Under the pieces are notes generated by a model. The model saw only the letters and a program-made list of their open reading frames with translations. It made no database searches and was not told the origin of the DNA. 64,000 nt of DNA from Bacteroidales bacterium 6E (GTDB lineage Bacteria > Bacteroidota > Bacteroidia > Bacteroidales > Prolixibacteraceae), in contig DF970690.1 in NCBI GenBank assembly GCA_001270045.2, positions 158,369-222,368 on the forward strand. The letters are read 5' to 3'. This document shows, one piece after another, positions 18,236 through 25,908 of the stretch (within the stretch, counting starts at the first letter, position 1; the number at the start of each line of letters is the position of its first letter). A program made the position numbers and the translations under genes.

Positions 18236-19867
18236 ATGGCCCGATCTTATTTTCTTATATACCTTCTGATTTTATTGTTGATCTCCAAGGCAACAATATC
18301 CCAGAATTACCGTCAGGTTGATCCTCCCAAAGTAGTAATTGGAATCATCGTGGAAAATATGCGACCTGATTATGTTGACCGATATTGGGATAAATTTGGA
18401 GCTGATGGTTTTCGCAAACTTTATTCAAAAGGAGCCGTGATTTCAAATATGAAAATTACCCAACATGTTCAGAATTACGCTTCAGGAACGGCAACCCTTT
18501 TTACCGGTGTACCTCCCTCTGTCCATGGTATTGTTGATAATGCATGGTATGACAGACTTCGGTCAAAGGTTACCAATTGTATAACCGATGATTACTATTT
18601 CACTGTAGGTGCCGATTCAAAAAGTGGCAATGTTTCACCTCGCAAATTAATGGCTAACACAGTGGGTGATAACCTGAAGGTTTTTTCAATGAATAAATCC
18701 AAGGTTTTCAGTATAGCCATGAATCCTGAATCAGCAATATTCGCAGCTGGTCATTCGGCGGATGCTGCCTGGTGGTTTGATACAGAATCTGGCCGGATGG
18801 TCTCAGGATCCTTTTATGTCAGTACCTTTCCCGAATGGGCAAGAGATTACAATATGGTGAGCCAGGGTGAAAAATACTCCGGTAGAAACTGGGTGACATT
18901 GTTCCCCGAAACCCAATATTCAGAAAGTCTTCCCGACAATTATTATCTGGAAAAAGGATATGGCGAAAAAAGTAACACCTTCCCGCATTCCATGAATAGA
19001 CTGGTTAAAGCAGCGGGATCATTTCAACCCATAAAGACATCTCCATTCGCGAATACCATAATTAAGGAATTTACTAAAGCTCTTCTCGACAATGAACCTG
19101 TAGGTCAAGATGATATACCCGATCTTGTCACAGTTTTCTTTTCTTCAATGGACTATGCACATGGAAGTTTTGGTCCGGCATCCCTGGAGATGCAGGACAC
19201 CTATTTACGGCTAGATCAGGAAATCGCCGAATTAATTACTTATGCTGAAAACAAATATGGCTCAGACAAAATTCTGATTTATCTTACAGCCAATACATCT
19301 GCATCGTACCCTGCAGAATACCTAAAGCAGGAATTCAACATGCATGCAGGTGAGTTTCAACCCGAAAGTGCCTTGGCATTGCTAAATTCATTGCTAAATA
19401 TTACTTACGGTGAAGAGAAGTGGATCGAAAATATTACAGGACATCAAATCTATCTCGACCATAAACTAATCAAGGAAAAAAACATTGATCTTATTGAAAT
19501 GAGGAACTTGGTTGCCGACTTCATCACCCAGTTTGAAGCGGTAAAAGTTGCTCTTCCCTCTCACATTCTTGATCAGGGAGGATCAGACAATGGCTCATTG
19601 ACAGGCTTATATAAAACCTATATGATTAACCGGTCAGGAGATATCCTGTATGTTTTAAACGAAGGTTGGATTCCAACCTATAAATATGACCGAGTTAATT
19701 ATACCGACCAGATTCATATTCCGGTAGTGTTCTATGGGGCGAGGGTTAAACAGACATTGATTAATGAACCCTATGAGGCAACAGATATTGCACCTACTCT
19801 TTCAGAGATTCTTCATATCCCTGTCCCCGATAAAAGCAGAGGGAAAATAATCACCGGGATTCAATGA
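18236..19867 (+). CDS. PafA-like alkaline-phosphatase-fold protein, predicted pseudoenzyme
   Basis: 543 residues with a signal peptide; aligns along its whole length with PafA-type alkaline phosphatases (for example MRPDYVDRYW, GVPPSVHGI, DTYLRLDQEIAE, PYEATDIAPTLSEIL). Judged against the Elizabethkingia PafA sequence from memory, most catalytic positions are changed: Glu40 for metal ligand Asp38, Tyr81 for nucleophile Thr79, Asn163 and Glu165 for Lys162 and Arg164, Gly310 for His309, and Asn353-Thr354 for Asp352-His353. Asn102, Asp306 and His494 are kept. Canonical phosphatase activity is therefore unlikely. The open reading frame is intact, which suggests a retained non-catalytic role. Its last 66 bp overlap the convergent DUF4249 gene. 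Confidence 0.85.
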   Translation: MARSYFLIYLLILLLISKATISQNYRQVDPPKVVIGIIVENMRPDYVDRYWDKFGADGFRKLYSKGAVISNMKITQHVQNYASGTATLFTGVPPSVHGIVDNAWYDRLRSKVTNCITDDYYFTVGADSKSGNVSPRKLMANTVGDNLKVFSMNKSKVFSIAMNPESAIFAAGHSADAAWWFDTESGRMVSGSFYVSTFPEWARDYNMVSQGEKYSGRNWVTLFPETQYSESLPDNYYLEKGYGEKSNTFPHSMNRLVKAAGSFQPIKTSPFANTIIKEFTKALLDNEPVGQDDIPDLVTVFFSSMDYAHGSFGPASLEMQDTYLRLDQEIAELITYAENKYGSDKILIYLTANTSASYPAEYLKQEFNMHAGEFQPESALALLNSLLNITYGEEKWIENITGHQIYLDHKLIKEKNIDLIEMRNLVADFITQFEAVKVALPSHILDQGGSDNGSLTGLYKTYMINRSGDILYVLNEGWIPTYKYDRVNYTDQIHIPVVFYGARVKQTLINEPYEATDIAPTLSEILHIPVPDKSRGKIITGIQ

Positions 19868-20845
19868 TCCGGGAAGTTCGGCGCCAGGAAAAAGTGAGTC
19901 GATTAATGCACGATTAATATATACGATCGAATCCACAGAAAAACTGTATCCCCCCAGGATACCGGCACCGTTTTTCACATTGGTATATATCTGAACCGGC
20001 TCATTGAAAGGATTTGAAGCGGTTTGGCTTTGCTGCATAACCGTGCGCAAATAATAAAAGTAGTCTTTTGATATTGATTGCAAATAAATCTTTCGATTTA
20101 CACCCAATACACTGTCTGTCCTAAAATAATCCATCTCCAATTCCAGACGCATATCCTCTCCCTCAATATGCCTATCGCTGAATATATTAAACTGGTTTCC
20201 TGCCCAATCATGGAATTTGTCAGACTTCCCATAATACCCCATACCGCGTAATAACCAATTATTGTCTGAATAAACCCGGGCAGGAATTCTCAGAATTCTG
20301 ATTCGGATATCCTTGTTGGCAGCCATATAGGGAACAAAGACTTCATCAACCAATTCAAGACGGTAATAATTATCTGTGCCCAAAGGCTCTGCGAATTGGA
20401 CGGTAACTATGATCCTTCTCTCTCCCTGGGTAAATCGATAGGTTGTATCCAAGCGAATAATTTGCACAGGTTGGGGTACATTGGTTTCACTTGAGGCTTC
20501 CTCATGAGTTCCGTCACTTATACTAATTGAATACGTATTCCCAGCTGATATATCAAATTGGTCACTGTAATATCTTCCCTTTCCCAGATGTGTCAAATCA
20601 CCCAAATAAGTATTTCCTTTGAAAAAGGCTACCGTTTTACCCGTCAAATGAACGAATCCCAGGGTATCAAAACGGTTTATTGACCTGGATAGTCGAATAT
20701 CAACCGCCTTATCAGGTGAAAGAATTCCGGAGACCACAATGACCTTGTTGACAGAATCCTCATCATATTCCAGTATCTCCTTACAAGCAATTGCAAGGTA
20801 AAACAGAGCAACAATTAAACTAATATATTTGATTCCCTTCATCAT
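19802..20845 (-). CDS. DUF4249 lipoprotein, partner of TonB receptor
   Basis: 347-residue lipoprotein; the lipobox is LAIAC at the end of a clear signal peptide. It begins with a beta-rich domain (VIVVSGILSPDKAVDIRLSRS, typical of DUF4249) and ends the conserved part with NPFNEPVQIYTNVKNGAGILGGY. The final 35 or so residues are an extension encoded partly inside the overlap with the phosphatase-like gene. DUF4249 genes regularly follow a TonB-dependent receptor, as here with a 1-bp overlap, and are taken to be surface partners in uptake. The ligand is unknown. Confidence 0.85.
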   Translation of the reverse strand: MMKGIKYISLIVALFYLAIACKEILEYDEDSVNKVIVVSGILSPDKAVDIRLSRSINRFDTLGFVHLTGKTVAFFKGNTYLGDLTHLGKGRYYSDQFDISAGNTYSISISDGTHEEASSETNVPQPVQIIRLDTTYRFTQGERRIIVTVQFAEPLGTDNYYRLELVDEVFVPYMAANKDIRIRILRIPARVYSDNNWLLRGMGYYGKSDKFHDWAGNQFNIFSDRHIEGEDMRLELEMDYFRTDSVLGVNRKIYLQSISKDYFYYLRTVMQQSQTASNPFNEPVQIYTNVKNGAGILGGYSFSVDSIVYINRALIDSLFPGAELPGSLNPGDYFPSAFIGDRDMKNL

Positions 20846-23208
20846 TAAAAATTAACCGTATAAGATACCGATGGCAGAATCGGGAAAATGCTGACCTGTT
20901 TAATTACAGGACGGTTTACCTCCCAACCTACATAGAGATAAAATGGATTGTGCTGATTATAGGCGTTAATAAATCCGACCCTCCAAATTCTGGTGCTTTT
21001 CTCCCTGACCTTATTAAAATTAACCCCCACATCAAGCCGATGGTAATTAGGTAATCTGTAATTGTTACGCTCGCTGTAATATCCAAGTACATGAGTCTGT
21101 CCAATCCCGACCGGCAAACCCTCAAGTCTGATCTGCTGGGTCGGAAGCGTTGCGGCACTGCCACTTCCAAATACCCAAACCACGCCGGCATCAATATTTG
21201 AAGTGATTTGATGTGTTAATGTAACGCTGATATCATGTCTTCGATCATATTTCGCGTAAAAATATCGGCCACCATTGAGGTTATCGAATTTTCTACGGGT
21301 CCATGACAAGGTATACCCTATCCATCCTGTTGTCCTTCCTTTATCCTTTCTAAGCAGCCATTCAAATCCTTCTGAATATCCTATGCCCGTCTCAACTTTC
21401 TCTTCCCAGTCTTTTTTATTCTCGAAAAAATTGACACCTTCCTTATACTCAATCAAACCCCTCATGTCCTTACGAAAGGCATCAACATTCATGGAAATAC
21501 CCTTTCCCAAATCCATCCTGCCGCCAAATGAAAATTGGTTTGCCTGAGGTGGTGGAATTTTTGCAGTTGAAGGAAGCCACAGATCACTCGGCATTGAAAA
21601 AGTAGAGCTACTCAACAGGTTAATATATTGGGTCATTTTTGTAAATGCCCCGTTAATTGAAAATTTGTCTGACAGTTGGTAGATAATCGATGATCTGGGC
21701 TGATAGCTACTGAAATTCTTTTCATCCGTCATGTAATATGATGCATGCAATCCGGCATTGATGTGCAATCGTTCGGCAATTTTCAAATCACTCTCAACAT
21801 ATACCTCATGCAACCAAGGTTTGCCCAAATCAAACCTACCGCCTACAAAACTTCTTAGGTTGGCCCTTGTATAGGTTTGTTTTTGATCAGTAAAGGCGTA
21901 GTAAAACCCCTGGTCAGTAAAATGATATCCATACCGCATCGTAAATCCGGGAAGTATAAAATGCTCCAAATCGAATCTTAATCCAATATCCGAGATTCGT
22001 GAACCATAAAAAATCTCAAAATCATCATAATAGCCTGCCTCTTTCGATTCCTTTGTATATCGATGATCGGCAGCAAAATTATAACTGGTCGAGAACAAGG
22101 TAAAATTGGCAAATAACCTCTGTGAAACCACATAATTCCACCGTAGAGAAGTTACCATATTGTCCCATTCCAAACCAAAGACATTTTGCTCTCGCCAACG
22201 GTTTGAGGACTGCAAATAACTGTCATAAATACTGGTACTAACATCGTCATACCCATAATAACTACTAAAAAACAGTCTGCTTCGATCCGAAAATATATGA
22301 CTTAGCTTCAGGTTAACATCATAAAAATAGTACTCGGCGTAATTATTTTCATCGAACAACTTCTTTGCGACTGGTTTTGAAAACAGGTCGATATAGGATC
22401 TTCTGGCGGAGAAGTTTATGGATGTTTTACCTTTAATGATAGGTCCTTCCAGGTTAATCTTTGAAGAAATCATTCCAACGGTAAAGCTTCCCTTCCAATC
22501 ATGCAGATTACCATCTTTCGAAGTAATATCAACTACCGAGGAAAGCCTACCACCGTACCGTGCAGGGAATCCTCCTTTATAAAGCTCGATGTTCTTAATC
22601 ATATCAGGATTGAACACTGAGAAAATTCCAAAAAGATGTTCAGCATTATATACCGGAATTCCATCCAAAAGGATCAGGTTCTGATCAGGGCCTCCTCCAC
22701 GTATATATAATCCACTTTGTCCCTCATTGCCACTTTGCACACCAGGCAAAAGCTTTAACGTCTTATATACGTCAGCCTCACCAAGAAATGCAGGCAAGGA
22801 TTGGATTTTTTCAACCGGAACATTCAACTGACTGATAAGTAACCGATAACGTTCTGCCTCAGGATCAGTGGCAGTTACACGAATTTCCTCCAGTTCCTTC
22901 AACCCACTCAACTCAATATTGATTACCGTATCACTTGCCAGTATGACCGAAACTAATTGAGTTCCATAACCAACATAGGAATAGCTCAGATTGTAATGAC
23001 CTGAAGGTAGACGAAAGCTGTAATATCCAAAAGCATTGGTAGTTGCACCTTTCAGAGAGCCCTTTTCAAAGATATTGGCCTGTACAAGTCGTTCGCCGGA
23101 ACCAGTTTCCGTAACATATCCGCTGATGGTATAACTTTGTGCCATCACGGAACCAACAATCAGCATTCCAATAATAAAAACCAAAAATCTTCCCATCCGA
23201 CTGCTCAA
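20845..23208 (-). CDS. TonB-dependent receptor with carboxypeptidase-regulatory N-domain
   Basis: 787-residue outer-membrane transporter. A signal peptide (ending VMAQ) is followed by a carboxypeptidase-D-like domain at about 25-110 (YTISGYVTETGSGERLVQAN), a plug domain at 125-230 with the PGVQSGNEGQSGLYIRGG signature and LLDGIPVYN, and a 22-strand-type barrel that ends in SVSYTVNF with the terminal Phe of outer-membrane barrels. It uses TonB energy to import a ligand that the sequence does not reveal. It is co-transcribed with DUF4249. No sigma/anti-sigma pair is adjacent. Confidence 0.93.
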   Translation of the reverse strand: MSSRMGRFLVFIIGMLIVGSVMAQSYTISGYVTETGSGERLVQANIFEKGSLKGATTNAFGYYSFRLPSGHYNLSYSYVGYGTQLVSVILASDTVINIELSGLKELEEIRVTATDPEAERYRLLISQLNVPVEKIQSLPAFLGEADVYKTLKLLPGVQSGNEGQSGLYIRGGGPDQNLILLDGIPVYNAEHLFGIFSVFNPDMIKNIELYKGGFPARYGGRLSSVVDITSKDGNLHDWKGSFTVGMISSKINLEGPIIKGKTSINFSARRSYIDLFSKPVAKKLFDENNYAEYYFYDVNLKLSHIFSDRSRLFFSSYYGYDDVSTSIYDSYLQSSNRWREQNVFGLEWDNMVTSLRWNYVVSQRLFANFTLFSTSYNFAADHRYTKESKEAGYYDDFEIFYGSRISDIGLRFDLEHFILPGFTMRYGYHFTDQGFYYAFTDQKQTYTRANLRSFVGGRFDLGKPWLHEVYVESDLKIAERLHINAGLHASYYMTDEKNFSSYQPRSSIIYQLSDKFSINGAFTKMTQYINLLSSSTFSMPSDLWLPSTAKIPPPQANQFSFGGRMDLGKGISMNVDAFRKDMRGLIEYKEGVNFFENKKDWEEKVETGIGYSEGFEWLLRKDKGRTTGWIGYTLSWTRRKFDNLNGGRYFYAKYDRRHDISVTLTHQITSNIDAGVVWVFGSGSAATLPTQQIRLEGLPVGIGQTHVLGYYSERNNYRLPNYHRLDVGVNFNKVREKSTRIWRVGFINAYNQHNPFYLYVGWEVNRPVIKQVSIFPILPSVSYTVNF

Positions 23209-23457
23209 TATATTTTCCCCTTTCCTGGATTGGCAGTACCTCGTTTCAGGGTTAACAGCAACCTCTGATCTTGAAAGGCCAGCGATCCAAAGGCTTTGAA
23301 AAGCGTTGCAATGTAACTCTTTTTTGGCAATGGAAAATTAGATTGCCACTTGAAATAGAATCAAATGGCAATCAATCAGGCAGTATTCCCTAAGCTTGAA
23401 AACTGCCAATATAAATCTGCCGGAAAAAGTTGCAGCAAAAGATGACGAATATAGATT

Positions 23458-23856
23458 TTAAGGTCTTTCAGAAGATGATGAAAGTGGCACGTCACTTAAG
23501 GGAGCATTTTTCAATCCGTCCCTTTTTAATCTGCGTGCCCTATCTTCAGCAGATAACAGCAAACTTGTATCGATCAAAGTATCCTGCCTTAACTCGAAGG
23601 TAACTTTCACCGGATGATGGGATATTCCTCCATACTGTATTTCTACAGTTCCTTTGTTCAATAAGAGGAAATAACTTCCATCATCATTGGTTATTGTTCC
23701 AATCGAAGACCGAACATCAACAACATTCACCTGCGCTACCGGAATATGAGTCAATTCATCGGTAACCTTTCCTGATACACTGAATCTCTGAGCCTCGGTA
23801 ATTAGAGGAGGCAAAACGAATAAAAGGACTAACATTAAAAAGAAATATGTTTTCAT
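23458..23856 (-). CDS. small secreted carboxypeptidase-regulatory-like domain protein
   Basis: 132 residues: a signal peptide (VLPPLITEAQ) and one CarboxypepD-regulatory-like beta-sandwich (RFSVSGKVTDELTHIPVAQV, TITNDDGSYFLLL), then a charged, Ser-rich tail. This is the domain that normally starts TonB-dependent receptors, but here it stands alone. The downstream DNA shows no remnant of a plug or barrel, so it is either a genuine short periplasmic protein or the stub of an old receptor. It lies 250 bp upstream of the receptor gene on the same strand. Confidence 0.7.
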   Translation of the reverse strand: MKTYFFLMLVLLFVLPPLITEAQRFSVSGKVTDELTHIPVAQVNVVDVRSSIGTITNDDGSYFLLLNKGTVEIQYGGISHHPVKVTFELRQDTLIDTSLLLSAEDRARRLKRDGLKNAPLSDVPLSSSSERP

Positions 23857-24222
23857 GGCAAAAGATAAAAAAGTACATGGCTATTAGTTAGACATAGATT
23901 GACACGAAAAAGTTGCGTTTTCCACATGGTTTATTCTTAAATAATTGTTAAATAAAAAAATTAGTAATCGAGGGAAAAATTGATATCAGGATATCTGACA
24001 TTCATCATAATTTCCGCCAGAATAGAGGTAATACACCTAAAAAACAGCAATAAATATGCTGTAAAACAGAATAATAAAGCTCAAAATTCATGGCATTTAC
24101 CGACTCATTCATGTAATTTTAAAAAGCAAAATCAATACCATCATTGATTTATATTAATGTTTCGACAGACATAAATTACATTTTTAAAAACCAACCACCT
24201 ATTAACTTCAAAACTGACCTTT
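23857..24222. other. intergenic region upstream of hydrogenase operon
   Basis: 366 bp without coding sequence between divergent genes. It contains the short inverted repeat ACAGCA-N7-TGCTGT (24044-24062), followed by a further ACAG, and GATATCAGGATATC near 23980. Either could be an operator for the hydrogenase genes. No Rex-type TTGTGA-N6-TCACAA site is visible. Confidence 0.4.
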
Positions 24223-24687
24223 ATGAGTCCAATACAATCACTGATCAAAGAATTGGCCGATAAGCATGGCAGAAGCAGGGAAAGTCTCCTGCCAGTCATG
24301 CAGGGAGTGGTCGAACAGGAGAATTACCTGTCTGAATATTCCATGGTAGAAATTGCCCGCGAGATGGATTTACCAGCCGCTGAGGTTTATGGCACAGCAA
24401 CCTTTTACTCCTTTCTGGAAGTAAAAAAAATGGGGAAATATATCATCAGGATGTGCAAAACGATTACATGTGCCATGAAAGGTAAAAGCCAGGTACTTTT
24501 CGCCATTCAGGATATGCTAAAAATCAAGGTAGGAGAAACTTCGGCTGACGGCCGTTTTTCTTTGCTTGAAACAAACTGTCTCGGATTATGCCATAAGGCA
24601 CCGGCAATGCTTATCAATCACGATATCTACACTGACCTGACACCCGAAAAAGTCAGGGAAATCTTAACCGAATACATGAGCAAATAA
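24223..24687 (+). CDS. hndA: [FeFe]-hydrogenase NuoE-like subunit (HndA type)
   Basis: 154-residue thioredoxin-fold [2Fe-2S] protein, homologous to NuoE and HndA. The four cluster ligands are Cys78, Cys83, Cys119 and Cys123 (CKTITC and CLGLC). It passes electrons between the flavoprotein and the hydrogenase subunit. It is the first gene of a three-gene operon, with 17 bp to the next gene. The length is standard for the family. Confidence 0.92.
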   Translation: MSPIQSLIKELADKHGRSRESLLPVMQGVVEQENYLSEYSMVEIAREMDLPAAEVYGTATFYSFLEVKKMGKYIIRMCKTITCAMKGKSQVLFAIQDMLKIKVGETSADGRFSLLETNCLGLCHKAPAMLINHDIYTDLTPEKVREILTEYMSK

Positions 24688-24704
24688 CCTAAACCCTGAA
24701 CAAA

Positions 24705-25889
24705 ATGGCAACATCCTATCAACTTAAAAGGGCTGATTTCATTTTTAAAAATGAAAATGACTGGGAAGAAATCCTCGATAAAATTCTGAAACAATCACCA
24801 CAAGACCTGATCAATGAACTGATAAGTTCTGAACTAAAAGGTCGGGGTGGTGCTGGATTTCCGACTGGCCTTAAATGGAAGGTGGCATCTGAAACCAAAG
24901 CCGACAAGAAATTTGTGATATGCAATGCTGACGAAGGAGAACCCGGTACTTTCAAAGACAGGGAGATTCTACAGCGGGTACCATATAAGGTATTGACAGC
25001 AATGGTAGCATGCGCACATGTTATCGGGGCCAAAGAGGGATTCATTTATTTGCGTAACGAATATTGGTTTCTGAGAGATGAACTGGAAAAAGTTATTGAC
25101 GAATTTGAATATTATTGCAAGGAGATAAAACTCGATTTCTCTATTCGCATATTTATGGGGAGCGGAGCCTATATATGCGGTGAAGAAACTGCACTGTTCG
25201 AATCAATGGAAGGTAAAAGGGGAGAACCACGAAATAAACCTCCTTACCCAACCACATTCGGATACATGGGGAAACCGACAGTCATAAATAACGTAGAAAC
25301 TCTGGCCCATACTTACACTATTTTTAAATATGGCGCCAAAAAGTTTTATGACCTTGGAGTTCAGTACTCCAGAGGCACGAAGTTATTTTCTGTTTCGGGA
25401 GATACACCAAAACCTGGTATTTATGAACTTGAACTTGGAATGTCTTTGCAGGACTTTGTCCACGAATTCGGTGACGGCGACACGAAAGCCGTTCAGGTTG
25501 GAGGGGCTTCGGGATTCCTGGTACCAAGAAAAAAATTTGCAGACACTGCCATTGGTTATCAGGGAAAGCTTACCGGAATTTCACTCCCGACTGGGGGATC
25601 CATGATGCTTTTCAACAGCTCAAGATCAATGTATAATGTGCTGGACAACTATCTCGAATTTTTCAGGGAAGAATCATGCGGACAATGTACTCCCTGTCGC
25701 GTAGGATGTCAGCAATTGCTGATTGGCATCAAAGCAGTGAAAAGAGGTGAAAAACCTGCAAGTTATCTCGACAAATTGCTTAGGCTAACCGAAACTATGC
25801 AATATACTGCCAAATGTGGATTAGGTCAGTCGGTTGCGAATTCTTTCTCATCCATAGTCGAAAATTTCAGGGAAGAAATGATTTATTAA
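24705..25889 (+). CDS. hndC: [FeFe]-hydrogenase NADH-binding flavoprotein subunit (NuoF/HndC type), compact form
   Basis: 394 residues. The FMN site is GRGGAGFPTGLKW at 46-58, the NAD site GSGAYICGEETAL at 152-164, and the [4Fe-4S] ligands are Cys325, Cys328, Cys331 and Cys371. The protein starts directly with the NuoF core and ends right after it. It lacks the N-terminal thioredoxin-like [2Fe-2S] domain and the C-terminal two-[4Fe-4S] ferredoxin domain of bifurcating HydB/HndC proteins of about 500-620 residues. By analogy with compact hydrogenases such as that of Syntrophomonas wolfei, this suggests NADH-linked, ferredoxin-independent activity. Confidence 0.92.
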   Translation: MATSYQLKRADFIFKNENDWEEILDKILKQSPQDLINELISSELKGRGGAGFPTGLKWKVASETKADKKFVICNADEGEPGTFKDREILQRVPYKVLTAMVACAHVIGAKEGFIYLRNEYWFLRDELEKVIDEFEYYCKEIKLDFSIRIFMGSGAYICGEETALFESMEGKRGEPRNKPPYPTTFGYMGKPTVINNVETLAHTYTIFKYGAKKFYDLGVQYSRGTKLFSVSGDTPKPGIYELELGMSLQDFVHEFGDGDTKAVQVGGASGFLVPRKKFADTAIGYQGKLTGISLPTGGSMMLFNSSRSMYNVLDNYLEFFREESCGQCTPCRVGCQQLLIGIKAVKRGEKPASYLDKLLRLTETMQYTAKCGLGQSVANSFSSIVENFREEMIY

Positions 25890-25908
25890 TCCATTAAATC
25901 CATCCACA

